Shown here: piece by piece, positions 52,639 to 64,000 of the stretch
How positions within the stretch are numbered: position 1 is the first letter of the stretch
How the letters are laid out: every line of letters starts with the position of its first letter
Source of the DNA: Rhodocyclaceae bacterium
Lineage (GTDB): Bacteria > Pseudomonadota > Gammaproteobacteria > Burkholderiales > CAIKXV01
Direction: 5' to 3'
Length of the DNA: 64,000 bases
Assembly (NCBI GenBank): GCA_020248265.1
Contig: JADCHX010000019.1
Coordinates: forward strand, 1 to 64,000
Translations under genes and position numbers: made by a program
The notes under the pieces: model-generated
What the model was told of the DNA's origin: nothing
What the model saw: only the letters and a program-made list of their open reading frames with translations
The model's database searches: none

Positions 52639-52669
52639 GCCAGCGCCGGCCAGAACACAGGAGTCAGAG

Positions 52670-52927
52670 ATGGCACACAAGAAAGCAGGCGGCAGTTCAC
52701 GCAACGGCCGCGATTCACAGGCCAAACGTCTCGGCGTGAAGCGCTACGGCGGCGAAGCCGTCACCGCAGGTTCGATCATCGTCCGTCAGCGCGGCACCCG
52801 CATGCGCGCCGGCGACAACGTCGGCATCGGCCGCGACCACACCCTCTTCGCACTGGTGCAGGGGCTGGTCAAGTTCGAGCTCAAGGGCGAGCAACTGCGC
52901 ACGACGGTCAGCATCGTTCCTGCCTGA
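52670..52927 (+). CDS. rpmA: 50S ribosomal protein L27
   Basis: 85 residues. [20 protein letters not shown] then [11 protein letters not shown] is the universal L27 start, whose flexible tail reaches the peptidyl transferase centre. No N-terminal extension of the kind cleaved in Firmicutes. AGGAG precedes the ATG. A strong hairpin follows the stop. Confidence 0.98.
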   Translation: MAHKKAGGSSRNGRDSQAKRLGVKRYGGEAVTAGSIIVRQRGTRMRAGDNVGIGRDHTLFALVQGLVKFELKGEQLRTTVSIVPA

Positions 52928-52952
52928 GCAGGAGACCGCCCACGCGGTGACG

Positions 52953-52986
52953 GAGCCCTGCCGGCGACGGCAGGGCTTCTTCGTTT
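52953..52986 (+). terminator. Rho-independent terminator after rpmA
   Basis: GCCCTGCC (52955-52962) and GGCAGGGC (52969-52976) form an exact 8-bp stem, extended by an A-T pair, with loop GGCGAC, then TTCTTCGTTT. It separates rplU-rpmA from obgE, at least partly. Confidence 0.75.
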
Positions 52987-53007
52987 CCGCGCCCCGGCAT
53001 CCTCCAG

Positions 53008-54051
53008 ATGAAATTCGTCGACGAAGCGATCATCGATGTCCTGGCCGGAAACGGCGGGGACGGCGCGGCCAGCTTCCGCCGCGAGAAGTACATCCCGCGT
53101 GGCGGCCCCGACGGCGGCGACGGTGGCCGCGGCGGCAACATACACGCGGTCGCCGACCGCAACATCAACACGCTGGTCGACTTCCGTTTCGCGCGTACCC
53201 ACCGCGCCGGCCATGGCGAACGCGGGATGGGTTCCGACTGCTACGGCGCGGCAGGCAAGGACATCCTGCTGCGCATGCCGGTCGGTACGCTGGTGTACGA
53301 CGCCGAGACCGGCAGCCCGATCGCCGATCTGGCCAGGGACGGCGACACCGCCCTGCTCGCCCACGGCGGCAAGGGCGGGCTCGGAAACCTGCATTTCAAG
53401 TCGAGCATCAACCGGGCGCCGCGACAGTCGACGCCGGGAGAACACGGGGAGGTTCGCAAACTGCGGCTGGAACTGCGCGTGCTGGCCGACGTCGGGCTGC
53501 TGGGCATGCCCAACGCCGGAAAGTCGACGCTGATCCGCGCGGTCTCGGCAGCGCGGCCCAAGGTCGCCGATTACCCGTTCACCACGCTGCATCCCAACCT
53601 GGGCGTGGTACGGGTCGACATCGACAACAGCTTCGTGATCGCGGACATTCCCGGGCTCATCGAGGGCGCCGCCGAAGGGGCCGGCCTCGGCCACCAGTTC
53701 CTGCGCCACCTGCAGCGCACGCACCTGCTGCTGCACCTGGTCGACGTGGTGGACGATGCACAGGACCCGGTGGACGCAGTACGCAAGATCGCGCGCGAAC
53801 TCGTGAAATACGATCCTGCGCTCGGCGACAAGCCACGCTGGCTCATCCTGAACAAGATCGATGCGCTGCCCGACGGAGATGCGACGAAGCTGCAGAAAGA
53901 CATCGTGCGCCGACTGCGCTGGAAGGCGCCGGTGTTCTCGATCTCCGCCGTATCCGGCGAAGGCTGCCAGCCGCTGATCCGTGCGATCAGCGACCACCTC
54001 GCTGCGGCACGTGCCGCCATCGACTCCGGAACACCCTCCCCGGACGCCTGA
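53008..54051 (+). CDS. obgE: GTPase ObgE/CgtA
   Basis: 347 residues. The glycine-rich Obg fold at 1-158 ([28 protein letters not shown]) is followed by the G domain: P-loop GMPNAGKST (about 168), DIPGLIEGA (G3) and LNKID (G4). The C-terminus is short. It acts in late 50S assembly and stress response. Immediately behind rplU-rpmA, as in most proteobacteria, with proB following after 27 bases. Confidence 0.97.
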   Translation: MKFVDEAIIDVLAGNGGDGAASFRREKYIPRGGPDGGDGGRGGNIHAVADRNINTLVDFRFARTHRAGHGERGMGSDCYGAAGKDILLRMPVGTLVYDAETGSPIADLARDGDTALLAHGGKGGLGNLHFKSSINRAPRQSTPGEHGEVRKLRLELRVLADVGLLGMPNAGKSTLIRAVSAARPKVADYPFTTLHPNLGVVRVDIDNSFVIADIPGLIEGAAEGAGLGHQFLRHLQRTHLLLHLVDVVDDAQDPVDAVRKIARELVKYDPALGDKPRWLILNKIDALPDGDATKLQKDIVRRLRWKAPVFSISAVSGEGCQPLIRAISDHLAAARAAIDSGTPSPDA

Positions 54052-54078
54052 ACCACGCCCGCTTCACCCCTGCAAGCC

Positions 54079-55257
54079 ATGACCACAGCGAACGCCGCCG
54101 CCACCGCCAGTACCACGCCGGACAGCACGGCGCTGCCGGCGTTCAGCAGCGCCCGTCGCATCGTCGTCAAGGTCGGCAGCAGCCTGGTCACGAACCGCGG
54201 CCAGGGCCTCGACCGCGAGGCACTCGCGCGCTGGGCGTCGCAGATCGCACGCCTGCGCGCCGGCGGACGCGAGATCGTGCTGGTGTCCAGCGGTGCGATC
54301 GCCGAAGGCATGCAGCGGCTGGGCTGGTCGAAGCGGCCGAGCGCGCTGCACGAACTGCAGGCGGCTGCGGCGGTCGGCCAGATGGGGCTCGCCCAGGTCT
54401 ACGAAAGCTGCTTCCGTGAACACGGCCTGCTGACGTCGCAGATCCTGCTCACCCACGAAGACCTTGCCGACCGCCGCCGCTACCTCAACGCACGCAGCAC
54501 GCTGGTCACCCTGCTCGGTCTGGGCGTGATCCCGATCATCAACGAGAACGATACGGTCACCACCGAGGAGATCAAGCTCGGCGACAACGACACGCTGGCA
54601 TCCCTGGTCACCAACCTCATCGAGGCCGAGGCACTGGTGATACTGACCGACCAGACCGGCATCTTCACCGGCGACCCGAGGCTGGATCCCTCGGCAACCC
54701 TGCTCGCCACGGCAAGGGCTGGCGATCCGCACCTGGAGTCGATCGCCGGCGGCGTCGGCAGCGCAATCGCGCGCGGCGGCATGCTGACCAAGGTGCTCGC
54801 CGCGAAGCGGGCGGCGCGCAGCGGTGCCTACACCATCGTGGCCAGTGGCGAGGAGCCGGAAGTACTGGTGCGGCTGGCTGAAGGCGAGGCGATCGGTACG
54901 CTGCTGGTGCCCGACACCGCCCCGATGGCCGCGCGCAAGCAATGGCTTGCCGACCAGTTGCAGGTGCGCGGGCAGGTCACCGTCGATGCCGGTGCGGTGC
55001 GCGCACTGCTGGTCGAAGGCAAGAGCCTGTTGTCCATCGGCGCCACCGCGGTCAGCGGCGACTTCGACCGGGGCGAACTCGTACGCTGCATAGGCCCGGA
55101 CGGCACCGAAATCGCGCGTGGGCTTGCCAACTATCCGTCTTCAGAGGTCGCGCGCATCCTCGGCGTGCGTTCCGGCGACATCGAGGTACGGCTCGGCTAC
55201 GTGGTCGAGCCCGAACTGATCCATCGCGACAACCTGGTGGTGACGGCACGGCGGTAG
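54079..55257 (+). CDS. proB: Glutamate 5-kinase
   Basis: 392 residues: the amino-acid kinase domain ([47 protein letters not shown], then GTGG-type loop [12 protein letters not shown]) and a C-terminal PUA domain from about 295 ([14 protein letters not shown] ... GDIEVRLGY). First step of proline synthesis. A 25-residue Ala/Thr-rich leader before the kinase fold is longer than usual; a start further in is possible but no better ATG is seen. proA is not in the window. Confidence 0.96.
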   Translation: MTTANAAATASTTPDSTALPAFSSARRIVVKVGSSLVTNRGQGLDREALARWASQIARLRAGGREIVLVSSGAIAEGMQRLGWSKRPSALHELQAAAAVGQMGLAQVYESCFREHGLLTSQILLTHEDLADRRRYLNARSTLVTLLGLGVIPIINENDTVTTEEIKLGDNDTLASLVTNLIEAEALVILTDQTGIFTGDPRLDPSATLLATARAGDPHLESIAGGVGSAIARGGMLTKVLAAKRAARSGAYTIVASGEEPEVLVRLAEGEAIGTLLVPDTAPMAARKQWLADQLQVRGQVTVDAGAVRALLVEGKSLLSIGATAVSGDFDRGELVRCIGPDGTEIARGLANYPSSEVARILGVRSGDIEVRLGYVVEPELIHRDNLVVTARR

Positions 55258-55288
55258 ACGCGCGCGGGCGACGGCGCGCAGCGCCCGA

Positions 55289-55933
55289 CTAATCCCTCAC
55301 GGCGCGCGGGTGGATGCCCGCCTTCAGCGCCGAGCGCAGTTCCTGCAACGAGGCCACCGGCAGCCTGGCCGGGCAGAAGATATCCCTGTGCAGGACCTCG
55401 CGCATGCCCGTCGGGTCCTGGCGATCGATCGGATTCCAGCCTGGCGCGCGCACCGGCACCCATCGACCATCGACGCTGCCGGTTGCCAGGATGATGCGCT
55501 CCCGGGATCCGCAGCGCATGGCTTCGAAGGTGACCGACCGCGCGCCGCTGGCGCTGCGTGCCACGAACGTGTAGCGGACTTCCCCCCCCGCAACGAGTTC
55601 GAGCGAACGCTGGTCGACCCAGAACCGGAGGTCCGCGCGAACCCCCTGCTGCAGCAGGATCAGGTCACGCTCTTCCGGCCAGGCCGGCAGCGCGATCGCA
55701 AGGTCCCCGCCATTGTCGCCCGCGCCCGGCAGCAGCACCTGCGGCCTGCCGTCGACGGACGCCTGCTTCGCGTCGCTGGCGGCCGGCGGGACCGCGGGGG
55801 CAACGCCAGGCCCTGCGGTACCACACCCCGTCGCCAGAAGGGCTGCGGCGATCATCACGGCCGGCAGCATGCCGGCACACAGGCGCGAGGAACAACGGAC
55901 AAGCAGGACGGGGACTGGCGAATCGATGCGCAT
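55289..55933 (-). CDS. CNP1-like family lipoprotein
   Basis: 214 residues from ATG 55933; another ATG at 55954 would add seven. A lipoprotein-type signal has a long n-region and LAALLATGC-like lipobox (ALLATGCGT, Cys near 37). The CNP1 domain then shows ALPAWPEERDLI, FWVDQRSLELVAGGEVRYTFVA, and near the end APGWNPIDRQD and HRDIFCP. The family is confined mostly to betaproteobacteria and has no known function. It stands between proB and rppH in the conserved order, convergent with proB. Confidence 0.88.
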   Translation of the reverse strand: MRIDSPVPVLLVRCSSRLCAGMLPAVMIAAALLATGCGTAGPGVAPAVPPAASDAKQASVDGRPQVLLPGAGDNGGDLAIALPAWPEERDLILLQQGVRADLRFWVDQRSLELVAGGEVRYTFVARSASGARSVTFEAMRCGSRERIILATGSVDGRWVPVRAPGWNPIDRQDPTGMREVLHRDIFCPARLPVASLQELRSALKAGIHPRAVRD

Positions 55934-56044
55934 CTGGAGTCTCGGGCGGGGCAAGGTCTACGATTGTAGGCTGCGGCATGCTCCGCGATGCATCGACTGG
56001 GCCGCCCCCGCCGCGAGCCCGGCGCACGCAGGCCCAGGACGCGT

Positions 56045-56632
56045 TCAGGCTGCCCGGGTCTGGTCCTGCCCGGCGTCAGCCAGCGCGATCGGACGCTGGG
56101 CATCGATCTCGGCAGGGTTCAGGCCCGCATCCGGACGCAGACCCGCCGATCGCGCACCCGTGCGCGGAAGGTATCGCGCGAGTTCCGCCAGCGCGTTGTG
56201 GTAGACCTCGCGCTTGAATTCGACGACCGATTCGACCGGGATCCAGTAGTCGCTCCACCGCCATGCGTCGAATTCAGGCCGTTCGTTGGCGCGCAGGCGC
56301 ACGTCGCAGTCGCGCCCGGTCAGCCGCAACAGGAACCAGATCTGTTTCTGGCCACGGTAGAGACCGCGCGAATCGCGCCGGGTCCATTGCTCGGGCACGT
56401 CGTAGCGCAGCCACTCGCGGGTACGGCCGAGGATGCGCACATGGCACGACTGCAGGCCGACCTCTTCCTCGAGTTCGCGGTACATGGCCTGTTCCGGCGT
56501 CTCGCCGCGCTTCATGCCGCCTTGCGGGAACTGCCAGGCGTCCTCGCGCACGCGCTTGCCCCAGAACACCTGGTTGCGGGTGTTGCTCAGGATGATGCCC
56601 ACATTCAGGCGATAGCCATCGCGATCGATCAC
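56045..56632 (-). CDS. rppH: RNA 5'-pyrophosphohydrolase RppH
   Basis: 195 residues. [17 protein letters not shown] and [12 protein letters not shown], with the Nudix box [23 protein letters not shown] (about 38-60) including the three Glu of [23 protein letters not shown] is specific to RppH. It converts 5'-triphosphate RNA ends to monophosphate and so starts RNase E decay. The last 35 residues are variable. Divergent neighbour proS is separated here by a spermidine-synthase-like gene. Confidence 0.96.
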   Translation of the reverse strand: MIDRDGYRLNVGIILSNTRNQVFWGKRVREDAWQFPQGGMKRGETPEQAMYRELEEEVGLQSCHVRILGRTREWLRYDVPEQWTRRDSRGLYRGQKQIWFLLRLTGRDCDVRLRANERPEFDAWRWSDYWIPVESVVEFKREVYHNALAELARYLPRTGARSAGLRPDAGLNPAEIDAQRPIALADAGQDQTRAA

Positions 56633-56735
56633 CGCATGCCCCCGGATCCGGCGTCACGTGAGAACTTTACGGACGTGACGGAATTTTTTCACATTTCTTG
56701 CGTTGTGGGTAGCTGCCCTTGCGGCAAAGCGATAC

Positions 56736-57527
56736 TCAGATCAGCAGGCGATTCTCGCTGTAGGGGTTGGCCTGGCGAAGGGCTTCGACGAAAGTGCCGA
56801 ATTCCAGTCCGTACACCTGCTCGAGCCGGCGGGCGCGGTCGCGCAGGTGCTGCCAGCGCCAGTCGCCGTCAGCCGTTGCGAACCCGAAGGCGATCATGTT
56901 GCCCGGCCGCGCGACCGGCAGCAGCAGCACCCGCCCGGAAAAAGCGTCGAGGAAACGGTCACGATAGACCGGATACTCCGGCGCGTTGCTCCAGAGATTC
57001 ACCGCACACACACCCTCCCGGCTGAGGGCTGCTGCAGTGGCAGCGAAGAAATCCGCGGTCGCACAGGCGGCTACCTGCCGATGCTCGTCGTACACATCGA
57101 CCAGCAGCAGGTCGACCGCACCGGCGACGCCGCTGGCCAGGCAGGCCACCGCATCCCCGAGCGTCACGGTGAGCCGCTCATCGTCCGGCGGCAGTGCGAA
57201 ATGCGACCGGGCCACCGCAATCACGTCGGGATTCGCATCGACGGCCTGCAGTCTGCATCCGGGCAGCCGATGATGGATGTACTTGGCGAGTGACCCGCCG
57301 CCCAGTCCGAGCAGCAGTGCGCGCTTCGGATCGGGCCGCAACAGCAGGCTGCACAGCATGGCCCGGGTGTACGCGAGTTCGAGGCGTACCGGGTCCGACA
57401 GGCGCATCGCGCTCTGGATGGTCTCGCTGCCGCCAAGGTACAGCCGCCGCACGCCTGCCTCGTCGCGGTAACGTACCGCGTCCGTCCCGCCGGCTCTGCG
57501 TCCCGCCCGGTCACGCCACCAGTCCAC
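56736..57527 (-). CDS. Spermidine synthase-like (aminopropyltransferase-fold) protein
   Basis: 263 residues from GTG 57527, with GGAGGT five bases ahead. SAM-binding Rossmann fold: [21 protein letters not shown], then the acidic strand [14 protein letters not shown], and [11 protein letters not shown]. The N-terminal beta-domain is short ([15 protein letters not shown]). The gatekeeper segment and catalytic Asp pattern of genuine SpeE (DSSDP-like) reads DVYDE, so polyamine synthesis is not assured. Such genes commonly flank proS in betaproteobacteria. An open frame upstream of the GTG has no homology. Confidence 0.85.
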   Translation of the reverse strand: MDWWRDRAGRRAGGTDAVRYRDEAGVRRLYLGGSETIQSAMRLSDPVRLELAYTRAMLCSLLLRPDPKRALLLGLGGGSLAKYIHHRLPGCRLQAVDANPDVIAVARSHFALPPDDERLTVTLGDAVACLASGVAGAVDLLLVDVYDEHRQVAACATADFFAATAAALSREGVCAVNLWSNAPEYPVYRDRFLDAFSGRVLLLPVARPGNMIAFGFATADGDWRWQHLRDRARRLEQVYGLEFGTFVEALRQANPYSENRLLI

Positions 57528-57678
57528 TGCACCTCCCCGAACACTCGACGATCGCCGAAAGGATCGGCACGGCACGCCAACGGCACGACGGAACACCCGT
57601 AAAATCAGGGGGCTTGCACGGCCGGGACAATTCACGGCCGCACCGTTCCACCTTCGACCACGGATTGCCACCCGACCC

Positions 57679-59391
57679 ATGCGCACCTCAGGTTTCTATC
57701 TTGCCACGCTCAAGGAGGCCCCGAGCGAGGCCGAACTCGTCAGCCACAAGCTGATGCTGCGCGCAGGGCTGATCAAGTCGCTCGCACGCGGGCTGTACAC
57801 GTGGATGCCGCTCGGCCTGCGGGTGCTGCGCAAGGTCGAGCGCATCGTGCGCGAGGAGATGGACGCAGCCGGCGCGGTCGAGCTGCTGATGCCTGCCGTG
57901 CAGCCGGCGGAACTCTGGCAGGAATCCGGACGCTGGCAGAAGTACGGTCCGGAACTGCTGCGCATCCGCGACCGGCACCAGCGCGACTACTGCTTCGGGC
58001 CCACGCACGAGGAAGTGATCTCCGACACGGTGCGCCGCGACATCAAGAGTTACCGGCAGCTGCCGGTCAACCTGTACCAGATACAGACCAAGTTCCGCGA
58101 CGAGATCCGTCCGCGCTTCGGCGTGATGCGCGCGCGCGAGTTCCTGATGAAGGACGCGTACTCGTTCCACGCCGATGCGGCCTGCCTGCAGCGCACCTAC
58201 GACGCGATGTACCAGGCCTACAGCCGGATCTTCGAACGCCTCGGCCTGAAGTTCCGTGCGGTGGCGGCCGACACCGGACAGATCGGCGGTACCGGGTCCC
58301 ACGAATTCCACGTCCTGGCCGATTCCGGCGAGGACGGCATCGCGTACTGCCCGGCGTCGGCCTATGCGGCAAACGTCGAACTGGCCGAAGCGCTGGCACC
58401 GGCCACCACCCGCCCCGCTGCGGCCGCAGCGATGCAGAAAGTCGCCACGCCCGGCCTCAAGACCTGCGAAGCGGTGGCTGCAAGCCTGTCGCTGCCGATC
58501 CAACGGATGGTGAAGTCGATCGCGGTCGTCGCCGATGGCCGCTTCCAGTTGCTTCTGCTGCGCGGGGACCACAAGCTGAACGAAGTGAAGGCGGGCAAGC
58601 TGCCGGGCTTCGCCGACTTCCGCTTCGCCAGCGACGGCGAGATCGTCGCCGCCCTCGGCTGCGAACCCGGCTACATCGGCCCGGTCGGCATCGATGCCTC
58701 GATCCCGGTGCATGCCGACCGCAGCGTGGCGGTGCTGGCGGACTTTGCCTGCGGCGCGAACGAGGCAGGCTTCCACCTGACCGGCACCAACTTCGGCCGC
58801 GACCTGCCGGACACGGCTTCGGTGCACGACCTGCGCAACGTGGTCGAGGGCGATCCGAGCCCGGACGGTGCCGGCACGCTCGAGCTGTGCCGCGGCATCG
58901 AGGTCGGCCACATCTTCCAGCTGCGCACCCGCTACTCGCAGGCGATGAAGGTCGAGTTCATCGACGAGGCGGGCCAGCCGAAGCCGATGGAAATGGGCTG
59001 CTACGGTATCGGCGTGTCGCGCATCGTCGGTGCCGCCATCGAACAGGGCTTCGACGAGCGCGGCATCGTGTTCCCGGCGGCGATCGCACCGTTCCAGGTC
59101 GCCATCGCACCGATCGGACTGCACAAGAGCGAGGCGGTGCGCACGGCCGCCGAGTCGCTCTACGCGGCACTGCAGGCGGCTGGCATCGACGTGCTGCTCG
59201 ATGACCGCGACGAGCGCCCCGGCGCGATGTTCGCCGACATGGAGCTGATCGGCGTGCCGCACCGGATCGTGATCGGCGAGCGCGGGCTGGCAAAGGGTGA
59301 ATGCGAGTACAAGGGCCGCCGCGACAGTCAGCCCTCGATGATCCCGATCGAAGGTGCCGTCGCCCTGATCGCCGGAAAGCTCGGCCGGTGA
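57679..59391 (+). CDS. proS: Prolyl-tRNA synthetase (bacterial type with editing domain)
   Basis: 570 residues. Class II motifs: motif 1 [17 protein letters not shown], motif 2 [21 protein letters not shown], motif 3 [16 protein letters not shown]. The INS editing domain lies between motifs 2 and 3 (about 230-400), so mischarged Ala-tRNA-Pro can be cleared. The C-terminal anticodon-binding domain ends with [10 protein letters not shown]. The stop overlaps the GTG of the lytic transglycosylase (GTGA). Confidence 0.97.
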   Translation: MRTSGFYLATLKEAPSEAELVSHKLMLRAGLIKSLARGLYTWMPLGLRVLRKVERIVREEMDAAGAVELLMPAVQPAELWQESGRWQKYGPELLRIRDRHQRDYCFGPTHEEVISDTVRRDIKSYRQLPVNLYQIQTKFRDEIRPRFGVMRAREFLMKDAYSFHADAACLQRTYDAMYQAYSRIFERLGLKFRAVAADTGQIGGTGSHEFHVLADSGEDGIAYCPASAYAANVELAEALAPATTRPAAAAAMQKVATPGLKTCEAVAASLSLPIQRMVKSIAVVADGRFQLLLLRGDHKLNEVKAGKLPGFADFRFASDGEIVAALGCEPGYIGPVGIDASIPVHADRSVAVLADFACGANEAGFHLTGTNFGRDLPDTASVHDLRNVVEGDPSPDGAGTLELCRGIEVGHIFQLRTRYSQAMKVEFIDEAGQPKPMEMGCYGIGVSRIVGAAIEQGFDERGIVFPAAIAPFQVAIAPIGLHKSEAVRTAAESLYAALQAAGIDVLLDDRDERPGAMFADMELIGVPHRIVIGERGLAKGECEYKGRRDSQPSMIPIEGAVALIAGKLGR

Positions 59392-60116
59392 ACGCCGCGC
59401 GGCGTCGCCTGCTGCGTGCCCTGCCGGGCTTTTCCACCCGGGTGGCCGGGCTCGCCACGGCCTCTGCCGCAGCCGGACTGCTGCCGGCCGGCGGCGCTCT
59501 GGCCGGTGCGCAGCTCTACGAGCCGCTGCAGGCGACGGTTCGGGCTTCGCTGTCGCGCGCGATCAGCGACCAGGTCGTATCGTTCCATGCGTTCGACACC
59601 GATGGCGAGGCGAAGCTGTGGCTGGCCGACATGGGACGCCGGCTGGAGCGCCGCATGCCCGATGTGCAGCTTCGCAACGAGTTCCTGATGACGCTGCACT
59701 ACGAGGCCACGCGCGCCGGGCTGGATGCGCAGCTGGTGCTGGGCCTGATCCAGGTCGAGAGTGCGTTCCGGAAGTACGCGGTGTCGAGCGCGGGCGCACG
59801 CGGTTTCATGCAGGTGATGCCCTTCTGGGTCGATACGATCGGCCAGAAAGACCACAACCTGTTCCACCTGCGCACCAACCTGCGCTACGGATGCGTGATC
59901 CTCCGGCACTATGTCGACATCGAACAGGGCAACCTGTTCCGCGCGCTCGGCCGCTACAACGGCAGCCTCGGCAAGCCCGATTATCCGAACCTGGTGGTAA
60001 GGGCTTGGATCAACCACTGGAAGTTCGATGCCCGCGCGGCGACCCGGCTGGCCGCCGGCTCGCCGGAGTTGCAGGCGCGCGCCGATCAGCCCCCGCCGCC
60101 GCCGCGCCCGCGCTGA
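59388..60116 (+). CDS. Lytic transglycosylase with SLT domain
   Basis: 242 residues from GTG 59388, overlapping the proS stop by four bases. The N-terminus is [13 protein letters not shown], with a twin-arginine-like RRR and a hydrophobic stretch to GGALAG. The SLT catalytic domain (about 105-210) has [32 protein letters not shown], with the catalytic Glu in VESAF, and NLRYGCVIL and [10 protein letters not shown]. It cleaves peptidoglycan to anhydro-muropeptides in the periplasm; ampD in this window recycles such products. The C-terminus QPPPPPRPR is antisense to the Gly-rich end of the BrkB-like gene. Confidence 0.92.
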   Translation: MNAARRRLLRALPGFSTRVAGLATASAAAGLLPAGGALAGAQLYEPLQATVRASLSRAISDQVVSFHAFDTDGEAKLWLADMGRRLERRMPDVQLRNEFLMTLHYEATRAGLDAQLVLGLIQVESAFRKYAVSSAGARGFMQVMPFWVDTIGQKDHNLFHLRTNLRYGCVILRHYVDIEQGNLFRALGRYNGSLGKPDYPNLVVRAWINHWKFDARAATRLAAGSPELQARADQPPPPPRPR

Positions 60117-61093
60117 TCGGCCAGGTTCGCGCGCATCGCCGGCATCACCGCGACCAGGACCGCGCCCATCAGCACCACCAGCCAGGACAGATAGACCCAC
60201 ATCAGGAAGATCGGTACCGTGGCGAACGCCCCGTAGATCGCGTGGTATCCACCGATGTGCGTGACGTAGAATCCGAACGCGCGCTTGGTCAGTTCGAACA
60301 GCACACCCGCGACCAGTCCACCGATGGCGGCATCGCCGAAGCGCACCGGCTGGTTGGGCAGCGCGCGGTAGAGCAGCCCGAAAGCGACGATGGTGAGCGC
60401 GAACGGCACCAGGCCCAGCGCGATCAGGACGAGTTCGTCGAGGTAACTGAACCAGCCCATCGACCACGACACGAGCAGCGAGGTGAGCCAGAGCCCGGCG
60501 CCGATCAGCATCGGTCCGACCGTCACCAGCATGCCGTACACCGCCAGCCGCGGCGCCCGGCGTCCGACGTTGCCGGTGCGCCAGATGTCATGGAAGGCGC
60601 TCTCGATCGTCAGCACCAGCACCATCGCCGTCACGACCAGCACGATCAGGCCGATCGCCGACACCCGTGCCGCGTTCGCGGCGAACTCGCTGATGTAGAC
60701 GCTGACCACCCGGTCTGCCGCCTCGGGCAGCAACGTGCCGGTGGCGAACGCTCGCAACTGCTCGGTGAATTCGCCGAACACCGGGAACACGCTGACGATC
60801 GCGAAGCCGATGGCCAGCAGCGGCACGATCGCGATCAGGGTCGTGAACGCCAGGTTGGATGCCGCGTCGACGCAGCGCGCCTCGCGGAACCGCGCCATCG
60901 CGAGCAGGACGACCTGCCAGCAGTCGGCGAGCGGGCGGCCGAGGGAATCCGGTAATCGATTGGCGGACAAGGCGGCAGCAGGTCGGCGCTCGGGCGCCGA
61001 TCGTCGAGGGGATGGGAACGGGATGAGGACGGGAATGGAGATGGGGCCCGGGATCACGGTCGGACAGGCGGCAGCGCCCGGGACCATCGACAT
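60086..61093 (-). CDS. YihY/BrkB family inner-membrane protein
   Basis: 335 residues as read from ATG 61093. The first 45 are Pro/Ala-rich without family similarity, and a TTG at 60970 (294 residues) may be the true start. Six membrane helices, with DAASNLAFTTLIAIVPLLAIGFAI, ALNTIES-type VLTIESAFHDIW and YGAFATVPIFLMWVYLSW as family segments. The family was once annotated as RNase BN; that role belongs elsewhere and its function is unknown. The last ten codons, ending RGRGGGGG, overlap the end of the transglycosylase by 31 bases on the other strand. Confidence 0.9.
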   Translation of the reverse strand: MSMVPGAAACPTVIPGPISIPVLIPFPSPRRSAPERRPAAALSANRLPDSLGRPLADCWQVVLLAMARFREARCVDAASNLAFTTLIAIVPLLAIGFAIVSVFPVFGEFTEQLRAFATGTLLPEAADRVVSVYISEFAANAARVSAIGLIVLVVTAMVLVLTIESAFHDIWRTGNVGRRAPRLAVYGMLVTVGPMLIGAGLWLTSLLVSWSMGWFSYLDELVLIALGLVPFALTIVAFGLLYRALPNQPVRFGDAAIGGLVAGVLFELTKRAFGFYVTHIGGYHAIYGAFATVPIFLMWVYLSWLVVLMGAVLVAVMPAMRANLADQRGRGGGGG

Positions 61094-61138
61094 CAGAGCC
61101 TATTGTCGCCGTTCCCGCGCATGCCGGGCGCGCGTTCC

Positions 61139-62141
<1,003 letters not shown>

Positions 62142-62186
62142 CCCCGGCGGTCCCCGCCCTGGCCAGCGCGCCGGCGGAATCCGGCA

Positions 62187-63725
<1,539 letters not shown>

Positions 63726-63821
63726 GATGTCTCCTTGCCGCAGGATATGCGGTTCGTGGCTTCGATCGCCGGCTTCAGGTCATGAGCCGGCGCGGGGTAA
63801 CGCAACAGGGGTCGTGGAAGG

Positions 63822-63908
63822 CTAGCGCGCGGGGCGCAGCAGCCAGCTGGCGAGTAGGGTGCTGGTCAGCAGGGCAAAGATCACGACGCGTTGGGTTACC
63901 GAGGACAT
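63822..63908 (-). CDS. Possible 28-residue membrane peptide
   Basis: ATG 63908 to TAG 63822. The peptide is one hydrophobic helix with charged ends (QRVVIFALLTSTLLASWLLRP). It lies 96 bases upstream of leuA on the same strand. It has no good ribosome-binding site and no leucine-codon run beyond what a membrane helix has (six Leu), so both a small membrane protein and chance are possible. Confidence 0.3.
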   Translation of the reverse strand: MSSVTQRVVIFALLTSTLLASWLLRPAR

Positions 63909-64000
63909 GGCCGAAGTCTAGGACCTGGCGCGCCCGAGCGCAAGCACTGCCCGCCCGACGGGGACGGCCCATGCGCCGGTCAGCGCCTGGACTCGTCGGA
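63909..64000. other. Right-edge region without a gene
   Basis: The last 92 bases show no start, motif or RNA structure that I can support. A gene may begin beyond the window. Confidence 0.4.

Overview
The window is about two-thirds G+C and looks like the chromosome of a motile, polarly flagellated betaproteobacterium. The evidence is the gene order pilS-pilR-ampD, rplU-rpmA-obgE-proB-cnp1-rppH-proS and ispF-ispD/mfd-serB, a lysine/alanine-rich histone H1-like protein, a PhaM-like granule protein, and flhF/flhG with a sigma-54-type promoter in front of flgB. I would place it near Burkholderiales or Rhodocyclales but cannot name a genus.

Layout. 1-873: the 3' end of a saccharopine-dehydrogenase-like gene, then an IS66 transposase remnant with an internal deletion and otherwise empty sequence. 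874-3830: an exported alpha/beta hydrolase directly behind a TonB-dependent receptor. 3922-12335: ispF-ispD facing mfd-serB, a CrtI/PYROXD2-like FAD oxidoreductase, and nudC. 12354-34299: an almost uninterrupted flagellar region of 22 kb. flgBCDEFGHIJKL runs leftward from a sigma-54-like promoter. A GGDEF diguanylate cyclase lies behind that promoter. flgA-flgM-flgN runs rightward. flhB-flhA-flhF-flhG-fliA-motC-motD runs leftward as one operon. Filament and most chemotaxis genes are outside the window.

34467-40136: small metabolic and hypothetical genes: prolyl aminopeptidase, FAH-family hydrolase, PhaM-like protein, renalase-like oxidoreductase and a PsiF-repeat protein. 40137-45620: a gene-poor 380 bp spacer with an inverted repeat, the H1-like protein, and class I ribonucleotide reductase nrdA-nrdB behind a promoter carrying NrdR-like boxes. 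45624-51030: histone-deacetylase-like hydrolase, ampD, pilR, pilS, a PP0621-type zinc-ribbon protein, a carboxymuconolactone-decarboxylase-like protein and tRNA-Pro(CGG). 51112-63908: housekeeping genes ispB, rplU-rpmA, obgE, proB, cnp1-like, rppH, a spermidine-synthase-like gene, proS, a lytic transglycosylase, yihY/brkB, wrbA, a DUF2069 protein and leuA.

The flagellar genes suggest a polar hierarchy: sigma-54 control of the hook-basal-body operon, FliA (sigma-28) made from the flhBAFG operon, and a sigma-28-like site almost on top of the flgM start. The points most worth a second look are an FlhG whose nucleotide-binding lysines are both missing, a FlgJ without its muramidase half, the diguanylate cyclase inside the cluster, the in-frame UGA-C with a 47-codon open extension behind the H1-like gene, and the 380 bp spacer around 40300. 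I see no CRISPR array, prophage, toxin-antitoxin pair or defence island, and nothing that amounts to a wholly new multi-gene system.
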